64,000 nt of DNA from Clostridia bacterium (GTDB lineage: Bacteria; Bacillota; Clostridia; Oscillospirales; Acutalibacteraceae): NCBI GenBank assembly GCA_017507805.1, contig JAFWAC010000014.1, forward strand, positions 1-64,000. Reading direction: 5' to 3'. Shown here in pieces: positions 7,726-18,409 of this stretch. Numbering within the stretch: the stretch's first letter is position 1; each line of letters opens with the position of its first letter. A program made the translations under genes and the position numbers. The notes under the pieces were generated by a model. The model saw only the letters and a list, made by a program, of their open reading frames with translations, was not told the DNA's origin and made no database searches.

Positions 7726-8418
7726 TTACTCCTTCGGCGGTATTGCGAGGGTTTCCCTGAAAACGCAGGTGTGCCTCGGAGTGATTACCCTGTCCTCATG
7801 CAAGGAGCCGAAATACCAATGTCTGAAATCGCAGGAATTTCCGATTTCCTGAAAATAACCGTTAAGCTTGTTGACGCGGTCACTGCTGCCGCGGCGCAAA
7901 AGAATTGCGCTTTTAACGAGTGACGGCGGCTCGTGCGTGATTATGTAATCAACCTTACACCCTGCTTCGTCAAGCCGCTTTGCGCCCTCTGCCATCTCAA
8001 ATGGGGTGGGCTCCTCCTCGCGCCACCAAAAGCCCTGCTCAAGCCGCATATCCTTGTCGGTGCTTTCACCTCCGCCAAAGGTAAAAAAGCTGTTACCCTC
8101 AATCTCAAAAATCTGTCCGCGCATAAGGTGAATAAGATTTCCCTTTATTCGGTGCACCATTCCGCCGTGCCAATAGGTCACTCTGGCGCGGTTGATTGTG
8201 TTCATATTATCGTGGGTGCCGTCTAAAAACGCGGTGACAAAGCGTCGTGTGGCGAGATAGTCAATAACCTGCTTCTCGGTTTTGCCGCCGTCAAAAATAT
8301 ATCCGAAATCACCGCATATTATAAGCACATCTCCGCTTTTTAGCCTTCTGAAGCCCTTGTCATAAAGCCTTTCAAGTGAGCCGTGCATATCGCCTGTTAC
8401 ATATACCGTTTCAAACAC
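7726..8418 (-). CDS. Metallophosphoesterase-like protein with altered ligand motifs
   Basis: 230 residues of the calcineurin-like phosphoesterase fold. GDMHG (residues 9-13) and GDFG (36-39) match the first two metal-binding motifs, and H162 lies in THEPP. The third motif, normally GNH[DE], reads GTHD (67-70), and the last, normally GHxH, reads GSLH (204-207), so an Asn and a His metal ligand are replaced. The activity may be altered or lost. A stop codon two codons upstream forces a GTG start at 8418 (or a later one), with AGAGG unusually close. The gene stands alone and converges with the anti-sigma gene. Confidence 0.8.
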   Translation of the reverse strand: MFETVYVTGDMHGSLERLYDKGFRRLKSGDVLIICGDFGYIFDGGKTEKQVIDYLATRRFVTAFLDGTHDNMNTINRARVTYWHGGMVHRIKGNLIHLMRGQIFEIEGNSFFTFGGGESTDKDMRLEQGFWWREEEPTPFEMAEGAKRLDEAGCKVDYIITHEPPSLVKSAILLRRGSSDRVNKLNGYFQEIGNSCDFRHWYFGSLHEDRVITPRHTCVFRETLAIPPKE

Positions 8419-8523
8419 CTCTTTTTAATGTAAAAATTTATAAATAATGCTTTTATTTTTTGTAAAAATGTGTTAGAATAAGTTTACTGATTTATATACT
8501 AACATATTTTTAGGGAGATTTCT

Positions 8524-9867
8524 ATGCTAAAACGCATTTTTTCCATTATTTTTACAATTTTTTTAATTTTTGCACTCTTAAGCTCTCCGCTTACAGCCTC
8601 TGCCTATGAGGTTACAGGCTTTGACATAACCGCCAAGGCGGGTATGCTTGTGTCAATGGATACAGGGGAAATTCTTTACGAAAATAACATCGACCAAAGG
8701 GTATATCCTGCGTCCATCACAAAAATAATGACCGTCACCCTGATGCTTGAAAGTGAGAAATTCGATCCTGAGGGCAAAATCGCCATGACCGAAAGCGCGC
8801 TCAAGCTTGTGCTCGGAACGGGAAGCTCGGTTTCACACATGGTTGCAGGTGATGAATTCACACAGCTTGACCTTGTGTATCTTGTACTTATGTCCTCCTT
8901 CGGTGACTGTACCTATCTTGCGGCGGAGTACTATGCCGACAGTGTGGATGCATTTGTGGCAATGATGAACGATAAGGCAGTCGAGCTTGGGCTTACAGGG
9001 ACAAGCTATGCCAATCCGGTAGGGCTTCACGATGAAAATAACTATACCACCGTCCGCGATATTCACAAGCTCACCCTTTATGCCCTTAAAAACGATATTT
9101 TTAAGGAGGTTTGCGCAACCTCGCGGTATAAAATGACCGCAAGCATTTCGGGACAGCGCACCCTTTCCACAACAAACTTTCTGCAGGACACAACCACCAA
9201 CTATTATTATCAGTATGCCAAGGGTGTGAAAACAGGCTTTACCGATGAGGCGGGCAGATGTCTTGTAAGCACAGCTTCATATAACGGATATAATTATATG
9301 TGTATACTTATGGGCTGTCCTGTGGGCGCGGCAAAGCGATATGAGTTTGAGGACAGTGCCGAGCTTTACCGTTGGGCTTTTAACAGCTTTTCCTTTAAAG
9401 AGGTGGCAAATTCCTCCGAGCCTGTTTGCGAAATGCCGATTGAGCTTTCCTTAGACACGGATTTTGTTCCCCTTTATTTTAAGGAGCCCTTTGTTTCGGT
9501 TTTGCCCAATGAAGCAAATGCTTCAACAATTGTGGTAAAAACCTATCTTAATTCGGAAAGTGTGGAGGCACCCGTTAAAAAGGGCACTGTGTTAGGCAAA
9601 GCAGAAATTATTTATGCTGAAAAAATAATCGGCACAGTAGAGCTTGTTGCCGGCAACGATGTTGAGGCAAGCGGACTTTTGGTGCTTGTGAAGCATATCA
9701 AGGGGATTTTCACCTCGGTTTATATGAAAATTCTTATAGCAATTTGTGTGATTGCTGTTATAATATTTATAATAATGTGTATTCGCCTTAATATGGCACG
9801 CATAAAAAAGCGCAAGGTAAGATATATACCCTACGGAAAAGGAGAGAGGAAAAACCGTGATGAATAA
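8524..9867 (+). CDS. D-alanyl-D-alanine carboxypeptidase-like protein (DacF/PBP5 type)
   Basis: 447 residues: signal peptide 1-27, serine peptidase domain, C-terminal beta domain and a C-terminal membrane helix (about 400-423) with a basic tail. The active-site SxxK is S64-I-T-K67 and the KTG box is K236-T-G. The middle SxN motif reads S125-F-G-D, so the usual catalytic Asn is Gly. The family trims peptidoglycan pentapeptides at the outer face of the membrane. GGGAG precedes the ATG. It overlaps the cyclophilin gene by 8 bases, starting a run dacF-like, cyclophilin, pflB, pflA. Confidence 0.88.
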   Translation: MLKRIFSIIFTIFLIFALLSSPLTASAYEVTGFDITAKAGMLVSMDTGEILYENNIDQRVYPASITKIMTVTLMLESEKFDPEGKIAMTESALKLVLGTGSSVSHMVAGDEFTQLDLVYLVLMSSFGDCTYLAAEYYADSVDAFVAMMNDKAVELGLTGTSYANPVGLHDENNYTTVRDIHKLTLYALKNDIFKEVCATSRYKMTASISGQRTLSTTNFLQDTTTNYYYQYAKGVKTGFTDEAGRCLVSTASYNGYNYMCILMGCPVGAAKRYEFEDSAELYRWAFNSFSFKEVANSSEPVCEMPIELSLDTDFVPLYFKEPFVSVLPNEANASTIVVKTYLNSESVEAPVKKGTVLGKAEIIYAEKIIGTVELVAGNDVEASGLLVLVKHIKGIFTSVYMKILIAICVIAVIIFIIMCIRLNMARIKKRKVRYIPYGKGERKNRDE

Positions 9868-10459
9868 AATTACAGCATTGCTTTTAAGTCTGCTTTTGGC
9901 TGTCGGTCTTGTCGGCTGCGGAGGAAATCCGGACAAGGCAAAACCTGCTGAAAAATACGGATACCACCAAGCGGTTATAACTATTGAGAATTACGGTGAA
10001 ATTCATCTTGAGCTGGACGGGGACACCGCGCCCATAACGGTTAAAAATTTTGTGGAGCTTGCAAAAGCAGGCTTTTATGACGGCTTGACCATTCACAGGG
10101 TAGCTCCGAATTTTGTTATTCAGGGTGGAGACCCTGACGGTGACGGCACAGGCGGCAGCGGAAAGCCGATAGTGGGAGAGTTCAGCTCCAACGGCTATGA
10201 GAATGATATTTCCCACAAAAGGGGAGTGATTTCCATGGCAAGGCTTAGTAACGACCCTAATTCTGCAACCTCGCAGTTCTTTATTATGCTGGAGGAGGAT
10301 ACCCGTCTGGACGGTGACTATGCCGCTTTCGGCAGGGTGACAGCGGGTATGGATATAGTCGATAAAATCGCCAAGGAGACACCTGTTTCGGATTCTTATT
10401 CGGGATTGGTTGAAAAGTCAAAACAGCCGATAATTAAATCGGTGGTTATTGAGGAATAA
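9860..10459 (+). CDS. Peptidyl-prolyl cis-trans isomerase lipoprotein (cyclophilin)
   Basis: 199 residues. Residues 1-20 are a lipoprotein signal with lipobox VGLVGC, then a complete cyclophilin domain: FYDGLTIHRVAPNFVIQGGD, GTGGSG, ISMAR, NSATSQFFI and AAFGRVTAGMDIVD. It should catalyse proline isomerisation during folding of exported proteins at the outside of the membrane. I use ATG 9860; the GTG just before is possible. GGAGAGAGG lies upstream. It overlaps the carboxypeptidase gene and is followed after 15 bases by pflB. Confidence 0.95.
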   Translation: MNKITALLLSLLLAVGLVGCGGNPDKAKPAEKYGYHQAVITIENYGEIHLELDGDTAPITVKNFVELAKAGFYDGLTIHRVAPNFVIQGGDPDGDGTGGSGKPIVGEFSSNGYENDISHKRGVISMARLSNDPNSATSQFFIMLEEDTRLDGDYAAFGRVTAGMDIVDKIAKETPVSDSYSGLVEKSKQPIIKSVVIEE

Positions 10460-10474
10460 GGCAGAGGTATAAAA

Positions 10475-12706
10475 ATGAAGCATAAAAATTGGGAAGGCTT
10501 TGTCGGGGGAGCTTGGCAAAGTGAAATAAATGTAAGAGATTTTATTCAAAAAAATTACAATGAGTATGTTGGGGACAGTAGCTTCCTGGCAGGTCCTACA
10601 CAGCGCACAAACGACCTTATGAAAAAGGTTAATTCGCTGTTTGCGTTGGAAAAGCAGTTTGGCGGTGTGCTGGATATTGACACTGCCACCGTTTCCTCCC
10701 TCACAAGCTATTCACCGGGATATATTGACAAGGATAACGAGCTTATAGTGGGTATGCAGACCAACCGCCCTCTGAAAAGAGGTATTAATCCCTTTGGCGG
10801 TATGCGTATGGCACATCAGGCTTGCGAGGCTTACGGATACAAGGTAAGCTCAAAAATTGTAAACGAATTTCAGTACCGCACCACGCATAATGACGGTGTT
10901 TACCGCGCTTATACCGATGAAATGCGCCTTGCACGCAGATGCCATGTTATAACCGGTTTGCCCGATGCTTACGGCAGAGGCAGAATAATCGGAGACTATC
11001 GCCGCGTTGCGCTTTACGGCATAGACCGCCTTGTTGAGGAAAAGAAAAAGGATAAGGCAAACTTGGCAAAGGGCGATTTCAAGACCGAGACCATAAGACT
11101 TGATGAGGAGCTTTTCCAACAGATAACCTTTTTGGGATATATGAAGGAAATGGCTGCAATGTACGGCTTTGATATAAGCCAGCCCGCCGCCAATACAAAA
11201 GAGGCAATTCAGTGGACCTATTTCGGCTATCTTGCCGCTATTAAGGAGCAAAACGGCGCCGCAATGTCCTTGGGCAGAGTGAGTACATTTTTTGATATTT
11301 ATATCGAGCGCGATATTAAGGCAGGTATTCTCACGGAGGAGACTGCACAGGAGCTTGTTGACGATTTTGTTATTAAGCTTCGCATAGCAAGACATTTGAG
11401 AACACCTGAGTATAACGAGCTTTTCGGCGGCGACCCCATGTGGATTACCGAGGCTGTCGGAGGAATGGGCGAGGACGGCAGAACACTCGTTACCAAGAGC
11501 AGTTACAGAATACTCAACACCCTTTACACACTCGGCTCCTCACCTGAGCCTAATCTTACCGTGCTTTGGGCGCAGGGCTTGCCTGAGGGCTTTAAAAGCT
11601 TCTGTGCCAAGGTGTCGATTGATACCGATTCCATACAGTATGAAAACGATGATGTAATGCGTCCTATCTACGGTGACGATTATGCCATTGCCTGCTGTGT
11701 TTCGGCAATGAAGGTCGGCAAGCAGATGCAGTTTTTCGGCGCAAGATGCAACATAGCAAAGCTGTTGCTTATAGCAATCAACGGCGGTTACGACACCACA
11801 AGCGGTATCAACATAGGCCCTCAGGAGGATGTGCTTTCGGGCGATGTTCTTGATTACGATAGGGTGGTGGAGCGCTTTGACAGATATCTGGCATGGCTTT
11901 CCAAGCTTTATGTAAACACAATGAATGTTATTCACTATATGCACGATAAGTATGCCTACGAAAAGTCACAGATGGCTTTGCACGATACCGATGTCGGCAG
12001 ATTTATGGCATTCGGCATAGCAGGTCTTTCGGTTGTGGCAGACTCCCTGAGTGCTATTAAATATGCCAAGGTAACCCCATTGAAGGATTCGCAAGGATAT
12101 ATAGTCGGCTTTGAAACCGAGGGTGATTTCCCGAAATTCGGCAATGACGATGACCGTGTTGACCTTATTGCCAAAGAGCTTACACACAAAACCATAACTG
12201 AGCTTCGCAAAACCTCTACATACCGCAATGCTGAGCATACACTTTCGGTGCTTACCATTACATCAAATGTTATGTACGGCAAAAATACCGGCGCCACACC
12301 TGACGGCAGAGCCGCAGGCGCCGCCTTTGCACCCGGCGCTAACCCGATGCACAACCGCGAGGAAAACGGCGCGCTGGCTTCCCTCAACTCGGTGGCAAAG
12401 CTAAGCTTTGATGATTGCCGTGACGGTATTTCAAACACATTCTCAATTGCACCGCAGGCATTGGGTAAAACTGATGACGAGCGTAGCGCAAACCTTGTGG
12501 CAATACTCAACGGTTATTTTGCCAAAAAGGCACACCATATAAATGTGAATGTGCTAAACCGCGAAACCTTGATTGAGGCATATAACAATCCCGAGGCTTA
12601 TCCTAACCTTACAATCCGTGTTTCGGGCTATGCAGTTAATTTCCACAAGCTTTCACGCGAGCAACAGCGTGAGGTTATAAGCCGTACCTTCCATATAGCT
12701 ATGTGA
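10475..12706 (+). CDS. pflB: Formate C-acetyltransferase (pyruvate formate-lyase)
   Basis: 743 residues, full length. A glycyl-radical enzyme converting pyruvate and CoA to acetyl-CoA and formate in the anaerobic cytoplasm. The adjacent active-site cysteines are C407-C408 ([12 protein letters not shown]) and the radical glycine is G718 in RVSGYAVNF, with the normal C-terminal tail [12 protein letters not shown]. The ATG is preceded by a modest GAGG. The activase gene follows at once. Together with PEP carboxykinase downstream it implies mixed-acid fermentation. Confidence 0.98.
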   Translation: MKHKNWEGFVGGAWQSEINVRDFIQKNYNEYVGDSSFLAGPTQRTNDLMKKVNSLFALEKQFGGVLDIDTATVSSLTSYSPGYIDKDNELIVGMQTNRPLKRGINPFGGMRMAHQACEAYGYKVSSKIVNEFQYRTTHNDGVYRAYTDEMRLARRCHVITGLPDAYGRGRIIGDYRRVALYGIDRLVEEKKKDKANLAKGDFKTETIRLDEELFQQITFLGYMKEMAAMYGFDISQPAANTKEAIQWTYFGYLAAIKEQNGAAMSLGRVSTFFDIYIERDIKAGILTEETAQELVDDFVIKLRIARHLRTPEYNELFGGDPMWITEAVGGMGEDGRTLVTKSSYRILNTLYTLGSSPEPNLTVLWAQGLPEGFKSFCAKVSIDTDSIQYENDDVMRPIYGDDYAIACCVSAMKVGKQMQFFGARCNIAKLLLIAINGGYDTTSGINIGPQEDVLSGDVLDYDRVVERFDRYLAWLSKLYVNTMNVIHYMHDKYAYEKSQMALHDTDVGRFMAFGIAGLSVVADSLSAIKYAKVTPLKDSQGYIVGFETEGDFPKFGNDDDRVDLIAKELTHKTITELRKTSTYRNAEHTLSVLTITSNVMYGKNTGATPDGRAAGAAFAPGANPMHNREENGALASLNSVAKLSFDDCRDGISNTFSIAPQALGKTDDERSANLVAILNGYFAKKAHHINVNVLNRETLIEAYNNPEAYPNLTIRVSGYAVNFHKLSREQQREVISRTFHIAM

Positions 12707-12708
12707 TT

Positions 12709-13437
12709 ATGGAAAATTCGGTTGTTACGGGACGGATAAGCTCTATCCAAAGCCTTGGTACGGTGGACGGTCCGGGTGTGAGATTTGTTGTGTTTATGCA
12801 GGGCTGTCCTTTAAGGTGCGGCTGCTGTCATAACCCCGAAACCCAAGGGATGGAGGGCGGCACCGAATATACTCCAAAGGAAATAGCCGAAAGGGCAGAA
12901 AAATATAAGGAGTATTTCGGAAGTAAGGGCGGTATAACCGTTTCGGGCGGTGAGCCCTTGCTTCAGGCAGAATTTGTTGCCGAGCTTTTTAAGGAGTGCC
13001 GTAAAAAAGGGATTAACACCTGCCTTGATACAAGCGGCTGTATTTTAAATGACAGTGTTAAGGAGCTTTTGAAGTATACCGACCTTGTGCTTTTGGACAT
13101 CAAATATACCGAGCAGGAGCAATACAGGAATTTTGTCGGTTGTGAAATGTCGGCACCGTTGCGATTTTTGGAATATTTGAACGGTATTGAAAAGGCAACG
13201 GTTATCCGTCAGGTTGTTATACCTACCCTTAACGATAACAGTGAAAATATTTTGCGACTTGCTGAGATAGTTAAAAAATATCCTTGTATAGAAAAAACCG
13301 AGCTTTTACCCTTTAAAAAGCTGTGTGAGGAAAAATATTCGGGTCTTAAAAGGGATTTCCCCTTTGCCCACCTGCCCGAGCCTACTGAGCAAAAAATGGC
13401 AGATCTTTGGGAACGGTTTAACTTAGAAATCAAATAA
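12709..13437 (+). CDS. pflA: Pyruvate formate-lyase activating enzyme
   Basis: 242 residues, a radical SAM enzyme that installs the glycyl radical on PflB. The cluster motif Cx3Cx2C is C33-PLR-C37-GC-C40, and the SAM-binding GGEPL is present (VSGGEPLLQ). The start is ATG 12709, two bases after the pflB stop; a GTG at 12703 overlapping that stop is an alternative. No good ribosome binding site is visible, so translation is probably coupled to pflB. A terminator follows at 13585. Confidence 0.97.
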   Translation: MENSVVTGRISSIQSLGTVDGPGVRFVVFMQGCPLRCGCCHNPETQGMEGGTEYTPKEIAERAEKYKEYFGSKGGITVSGGEPLLQAEFVAELFKECRKKGINTCLDTSGCILNDSVKELLKYTDLVLLDIKYTEQEQYRNFVGCEMSAPLRFLEYLNGIEKATVIRQVVIPTLNDNSENILRLAEIVKKYPCIEKTELLPFKKLCEEKYSGLKRDFPFAHLPEPTEQKMADLWERFNLEIK

Positions 13438-13490
13438 TATATCGTAGGGGCGACCCTTTGCGGCAATATCATTAAGTTAAGAGTTCAAAT

Positions 13491-13554
13491 GTAGGGAACA
13501 ACCTATGTGTTGTTCCGAAAAAACAGGCGGAATGACACACAGGTCATTCCCTAC
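13491..13554. repeat. Composite palindromic element
   Basis: 64 bases beginning GTAGGGAA and ending TTCCCTAC. Inside are two hairpins, GGAACAAC/GTTGTTCC and GGAATGAC/GTCATTCC. It has the form of a small non-autonomous repeat (REP/MITE-like). Confidence 0.65.
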
Positions 13555-13584
13555 AAAATATCAATTTCTTTGCGTGTGAAATAG

Positions 13585-13618
13585 CAAGCCCGCCGAATTG
13601 CCGGCGGGCTTGTTTCCT
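13585..13618 (+). terminator. Terminator of pflBA
   Basis: 11-bp GC-rich stem CAAGCCCGCCG (13585-13595) / CGGCGGGCTTG (13602-13612), 6-base loop, then TTTCCTTATT. Confidence 0.85.
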
Positions 13619-13766
13619 TATTCCCTATGTGGGCAGGTTGATGTGGTAGCCTATATAGTATTTCTTATATTCTCACCTCGCGTTCTATTGCGATTTTAAC
13701 ACAAAAGAAAACAAAGGTGGGAATTTAGACGAACTTCGGCTAATATTTTGGCTTTTTATTCGGTTC

Positions 13767-13800
13767 GTAGGGTGGGGGCTTGCTCCCACCGAAGCATTGC
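13767..13800. repeat. GTAGGGTGGG repeat, copy 1
   Basis: 34 bases identical to 14131-14164. The core GGTGGG-GGCTTGCT-CCCACC is a hairpin. Shorter copies lie at 50786-50810 and 54218-54244, and a degenerate one at 50623-50649. Confidence 0.8.
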
Positions 13801-13879
13801 AGCAACAAGGCGGCTATTCAAGCCAAATCCTTATTATCCTTTAAATTATAGTTTGTCGCACTAATTTAATTGACCTTTC

Positions 13880-14033
13880 GTAGGGGACGATGGGTCTCGT
13901 TGCGGCTCGGTCACTTTTTGGCTCTGACAGTCCACCGGACTGTCATTCACTACCAAAAAGCCGCTTCGCTACCCACATCGTCCCGTTGGGTTTCTGCAAA
14001 TTTTAGCGGGACGATGTGGGCATCGTCCCCTAC
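13880..14033. mobile_element. MITE-like element with 13-bp terminal inverted repeats
   Basis: 154 bases bounded by GTAGGGGACGATG (13880-13892) and its exact reverse complement CATCGTCCCCTAC (14021-14033). It contains an inner hairpin GACAGTCC/GGACTGTC and no real gene (the small open frame across it is an artefact). No transposase is visible. Confidence 0.7.
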
Positions 14034-14130
14034 AATTAATCCCAATAAACTATAATTTAGATGTATTTATACTATCGGGGTGCAAATGTATCTTAATTAT
14101 AGTTCAGTGTAGAGATGAAAATAAGATTTC

Positions 14131-14164
14131 GTAGGGTGGGGGCTTGCTCCCACCGAAGCATTGC
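14131..14164. repeat. GTAGGGTGGG repeat, copy 2
   Basis: Direct copy of 13767-13800, same orientation, 364 bases away. Confidence 0.8.
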
Positions 14165-14190
14165 GGCAAAATTTATCTAAATTAACGGAC

Positions 14191-14276
14191 AGTCGAGGAC
14201 GAAGACTCCCTCACAGTGTGAGAAAGATGTCGCGAAGCGACAGAGGGAGACGGGCTGTCAGCCTGTCCCTACAAAT
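14191..14276. repeat. CTCCCTC...GAGGGAG palindromic element
   Basis: Contains ACTCCCTC and GAGGGAGA as inverted ends around the GTCGC-GAA-GCGAC hairpin, then ends in CTGTCCCTAC. It is related to the CTCTCCCTC-bounded elements near 51159 and 53920. Confidence 0.5.
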
Positions 14277-14304
14277 GCTAATTTAATTATGTATATCACA
14301 TTTT

Positions 14305-14327
14305 ATGGGAGGGCTTTGCTCTCCCAT
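14305..14327. repeat. Short hairpin upstream of rpoB
   Basis: ATGGGAG / CTCCCAT with a 9-base loop (GGCTTTGCT). It could be a weak terminator or another palindromic repeat. With the elements listed from 13491 it accounts for most of the structure in the pflA-rpoB gap. Confidence 0.45.
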
Positions 14328-14419
14328 TTCTGTTTTAGCGCCGTTTAAAGAGAATTTTGTCAAAATTTAAACTTAAAATCGAAAATTTCTAAAATTTTCA
14401 AATTTTTTCAAAATAGGGC

Positions 14420-14448
14420 TTGACTATTCAAAAAAAGCGGTATATAAT
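14420..14448 (+). promoter_or_regulatory. Promoter of rpoBC
   Basis: TTGACT (14420-14425), 17-base spacer, TATAAT (14443-14448). The start site would be near 14455, giving a leader of about 130 bases before rpoB. Its presence shows that rpoBC has its own promoter here. Confidence 0.85.
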
Positions 14449-14587
14449 AGTACATTACTAATGATGATGGGATATTGTGCGCTTGTTGACCTTTTCGGTC
14501 GGTATAAAAACCGCAATATCTGTCATTAAAAGCTTTTTCTCAGGCATATTTTGTGCCGAAATTTTGTGGAGGAGTGATTGTAAACCT

Positions 14588-17500
14588 ATGGAGTCAACTT
14601 CAATGGTAAAGCCTGTAAAGCTGGGCGGCAATACCCGTATGACCTTTTCAAAAATCAAAGAGGTCATTGATATGCCCAACCTTATTGAGATTCAGAAGGA
14701 CTCGTACAAGTGGTTTGTTGAGGAAGGACTGAAGGAAGTATTCAGAGATATGTCGGCTATTACCGACTATAGCGGAAATCTGCAATTAAGCTTTGTTGAT
14801 TACCGTCTTGATGATACTCCCAAGTACGATGTTACCGAATGTAAGGCGCGCGACACGACATACGCGGCGCCGCTTCGCGTAATTGCCCGTCTCATCAACA
14901 ACGAAACAGGCGAGATTAAGGAAAGCGAGGTTTCAATGGGAGATTTCCCGCTGATGACCGAGTCCGGTACATTCGTTATTAACGGTGCCGAGCGTGCTGT
15001 TGTTTCACAGCTTGTTCGTTCACCCGGTGTTTATTATGCCGAAAAAGTCGATGAAAAAACCGGTAAAAGGCTCTTTTCCTCCACCATCATCCCCAACCGC
15101 GGAGCCTGGCTTGAATATGAAACCTCTGTTTCGGATGTTCTTTATGTAAGAATTGATAAAAACCGTAAGCTGCCTGTCACCACATTTATCCGCGCCCTCG
15201 GCGTGGCTTCAAACGAGCTTATGCGTGAGCTTTTCGGTGAGGACGAGCGTCTTGCCGCAACCCTCGATGCGGACGATACAAAGTCTGTTGAGGAGGCTCT
15301 TGTTGAGGTTTATAAAAAGCTTCGCCCCAGCGAGCCTGTTACAATTGAGGGTGCAAAGAGCTATTTGGAGCAGCTTTTCTTTGACCCCCACCGTTATGAT
15401 ATTTCACGCGTGGGCCGTTATAAATATAATAAGAAGCTCAGCATCGGCGCCCGTATAAGGGGTGCAGTTTTGTCGCGCCCTGTTGTTGACCCGATGACCG
15501 GTGAGCTTTTAGCAGAGCCTGACACCACCGTTTCCAAGGAGCTTGCAGCCGAAATCGAGCGCAAGGGTGTTAATTCTGCCTATATAACCGTTACCGATAA
15601 TGAGGGTAATATTTCCGAGGTTAAGGTGCTTTCCAACGGAATGGTAGAGCTTGCAGATTTTGTTGACTTTACCGCCGAGGAATTGGCAGAGCTTGACAGC
15701 CTTGGTGTTAATGAGAAGGTTTCCTTCAAGGTGTTAAAGGAAATTCTTGAAGCCAACGAAACCAAGGAGGATATCCGCAACGCAATTTTGGAAAATGTTA
15801 CTGCCCTTATCCCCAACCACATCACTGCTGACGATATTTTTGCAACCTTCAGCTATTTCCTCGGTCTGCCCCACAATGTGGGTACGGTTGACGATATCGA
15901 CCACTTGGGTAACCGCCGTATACGCTCTGTCGGAGAGCTTTTGCAGAATCAGTTCCGCATCGGTATCTCCAGAATGGAGAGGGTAGTGCGCGAGAAAATG
16001 ACACTTCAGGCTCAGGATCCTGACAGTATCACTCCGCAATCTCTGATTAATATCCGTCCCGTTGTGGCGGCTATTAAGGAGTTTTTCGGTTCCTCGCCCC
16101 TTTCGCAGTTTATGGATCAGACTAACCCCCTGTCTGAGCTTACACATAAGCGCCGCTTATCAGCGCTTGGTCCCGGCGGTCTTTCGCGTGACCGCGCATC
16201 CTTCGAGGTTCGTGACGTTCACTACACCCACTATGGCCGTATGTGTCCTATTGAGACACCCGAAGGTCCGAACATCGGTCTTATTTCCTACCTTGCAACC
16301 TTTGCAAGAATTAATAAGTACGGCTTTATTGAGACACCCTTCCGCAAGGTTGACCCCGATACCGGCAGAGTTCTTGATGAGGTTGAGTATATGACTGCTG
16401 ACGAAGAGGACGATTTCATTGTAGCTCAGGCAAACGAGCCTTTGGACGAAAACGGATACTTTGTGCGCAAAAAGGTCAGCGCCCGTTACCGTGACGGCTT
16501 TCAGGAGGTTGAGGTTTCCAATGCCGAGTATATGGATGTTTCGCCTAAGATGGTTGTGTCTGTTGCCACCGCAATGATACCCTTCCTTGAGAATGACGAT
16601 ACCAACCGTGCGCTCATGGGCTCTAACATGCAGAAGCAGGCTGTTCCGCTTCTGCGTCCCGAAAATCCGATTGTTGCCACAGGTATGGAATATAAGGCTG
16701 CAATCGATTCGGGTGTTGTTGTTCTTGCAAAGCGCGCCGGTGAGGTTACCTTTGTTTGCGCTGACAGTATTCGTGTTCGCGCGACCAACGGTGAAATTGA
16801 TGAATATAAGCTTATCAAATTCCTGCGTTCCAACCACGGCACCTGTATTAACCAGAAGCCTGTTGTTACCCTTGGTCAAAAGGTTAGCGAGGGCGAGGTT
16901 ATTGCCGATGGCCCTGCTACCTCAAACGGCGAAATTTCACTTGGCAGAAATGCTCTTATCGGCTTTATGACCTGGGAAGGCTATAACTATGAGGACGCGG
17001 TTTTAATTAACGAGCGTCTGGTACGCGATGATATTTACACCTCAATTCATATCGAGGAGTATGAGCTTGAGTCGAGAGACACCAAGCTTGGCCCCGAGGA
17101 GATTACAAGGGATATCCCCAATGTTGGTGACGATGCCCTTAAAGACCTTGACGAGCGCGGTATTATCCGCATCGGTGCGGAGGTTACCGCGGGTGACATA
17201 CTTGTAGGTAAGGTAACACCTAAGGGTGAAACCGAGCTTACCGCCGAGGAACGACTGCTTCGCGCAATATTCGGTGAGAAGGCACGCGAGGTAAGAGACA
17301 CCTCTCTGCGTGTTCCCCACGGTGAATACGGTACAATCGTAGATGTTAAGGTATTCACAAGAGAAAATTCCTCAGAACTCAGCCCCGGCGTTAATGTGGT
17401 GGTTCGCTGCTATATCGCACAGAAGCGTAAGATTTCTGTGGGTGATAAGATGGCAGGCCGTCACGGTAACAAGGGTGTTGTATCGAGAATTCTCCCCAGC

Positions 17501-18397
17501 GAGGATATGCCGTTCTTACCGGACGGTACACCTTTGGATATAGTTCTTAACCCCTTGGGTGTTCCTTCGCGTATGAATATCGGTCAGGTGCTTGAGGTAC
17601 ACCTTGGCTATGCTGCCAGGGCGCTTGGCTGGAATATCTGTACCCCTGTTTTTGACGGCGCACACGAGGAGGATATCCGCGAGTGCTTCCGTATGGCAGA
17701 GGAGGCAACCAAGGCTGAGGATTACGAGTTTAAGGACAGCGCTAAGCTTGACTTCTCCAAAATCCCACTCAGAGAGGATGCCAAAACTCAGCTCTTTGAC
17801 GGACGCACCGGCGAACCCTTTGATAACCCCGTAACGGTAGGTTATATGTATTATCTCAAGCTGCATCACCTTGTAGACGATAAGATTCACGCCCGTTCAA
17901 CCGGTCCTTATTCATTAGTGACACAGCAACCTCTGGGCGGTAAAGCTCAGTTCGGCGGTCAGCGTTTCGGTGAGATGGAGGTTTGGGCGCTCGAGGCTTA
18001 CGGTGCGGCATACACCTTGCAGGAAATTCTTACAGTTAAGTCGGACGATGTTGTGGGCCGTGTTAAGACCTATGAGTCAATAGTTAAGGGACAGAATATT
18101 CCTAAAGCCGGCGTACCGGAGTCCTTTAAGGTTCTTATCAAGGAATTGCAGTCATTAGGTCTTGATGTTAAGGTGCTTGATGAGTTTGAGGAGGAAATCG
18201 ACCTCAAGCAATCCTTTGAGGATGATGACGATATAGGTCTCGGAACACCTGCAATCCCCGAAAACGAGGATTTCTATCCCGAAGAAACCACCGCTTCTGA
18301 GGCTGACTTTGTGGGCTTTGGCTTTGAGGATGAAAACGGCGATCCAATCGAGTCTGACGATTACGATTTTTCAGATGACAGTGACGACCAAGAATAA
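14588..18397 (+). CDS. rpoB: DNA-directed RNA polymerase subunit beta
   Basis: 1269 residues from ATG 14588, full length for a Firmicute beta subunit. It carries the N-terminal [13 protein letters not shown] and [12 protein letters not shown] segments, the rifampicin region [26 protein letters not shown], and the C-terminal clamp segment [27 protein letters not shown] lies 14 bases before the ATG, a long spacing; ATG 14603 is an alternative. The C-terminus ends in an acidic tail of about 80 residues. rpoC follows after 12 bases. Confidence 0.99.
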   Translation: MESTSMVKPVKLGGNTRMTFSKIKEVIDMPNLIEIQKDSYKWFVEEGLKEVFRDMSAITDYSGNLQLSFVDYRLDDTPKYDVTECKARDTTYAAPLRVIARLINNETGEIKESEVSMGDFPLMTESGTFVINGAERAVVSQLVRSPGVYYAEKVDEKTGKRLFSSTIIPNRGAWLEYETSVSDVLYVRIDKNRKLPVTTFIRALGVASNELMRELFGEDERLAATLDADDTKSVEEALVEVYKKLRPSEPVTIEGAKSYLEQLFFDPHRYDISRVGRYKYNKKLSIGARIRGAVLSRPVVDPMTGELLAEPDTTVSKELAAEIERKGVNSAYITVTDNEGNISEVKVLSNGMVELADFVDFTAEELAELDSLGVNEKVSFKVLKEILEANETKEDIRNAILENVTALIPNHITADDIFATFSYFLGLPHNVGTVDDIDHLGNRRIRSVGELLQNQFRIGISRMERVVREKMTLQAQDPDSITPQSLINIRPVVAAIKEFFGSSPLSQFMDQTNPLSELTHKRRLSALGPGGLSRDRASFEVRDVHYTHYGRMCPIETPEGPNIGLISYLATFARINKYGFIETPFRKVDPDTGRVLDEVEYMTADEEDDFIVAQANEPLDENGYFVRKKVSARYRDGFQEVEVSNAEYMDVSPKMVVSVATAMIPFLENDDTNRALMGSNMQKQAVPLLRPENPIVATGMEYKAAIDSGVVVLAKRAGEVTFVCADSIRVRATNGEIDEYKLIKFLRSNHGTCINQKPVVTLGQKVSEGEVIADGPATSNGEISLGRNALIGFMTWEGYNYEDAVLINERLVRDDIYTSIHIEEYELESRDTKLGPEEITRDIPNVGDDALKDLDERGIIRIGAEVTAGDILVGKVTPKGETELTAEERLLRAIFGEKAREVRDTSLRVPHGEYGTIVDVKVFTRENSSELSPGVNVVVRCYIAQKRKISVGDKMAGRHGNKGVVSRILPSEDMPFLPDGTPLDIVLNPLGVPSRMNIGQVLEVHLGYAARALGWNICTPVFDGAHEEDIRECFRMAEEATKAEDYEFKDSAKLDFSKIPLREDAKTQLFDGRTGEPFDNPVTVGYMYYLKLHHLVDDKIHARSTGPYSLVTQQPLGGKAQFGGQRFGEMEVWALEAYGAAYTLQEILTVKSDDVVGRVKTYESIVKGQNIPKAGVPESFKVLIKELQSLGLDVKVLDEFEEEIDLKQSFEDDDDIGLGTPAIPENEDFYPEETTASEADFVGFGFEDENGDPIESDDYDFSDDSDDQE

Positions 18398-18409
18398 CGG
18401 AGGGCGAAT

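Noticed and set aside
13870-14055. Plus-strand open frame of 61 residues
   Set aside because: It lies across the MITE-like element and its composition follows the inverted repeats; no start signal.
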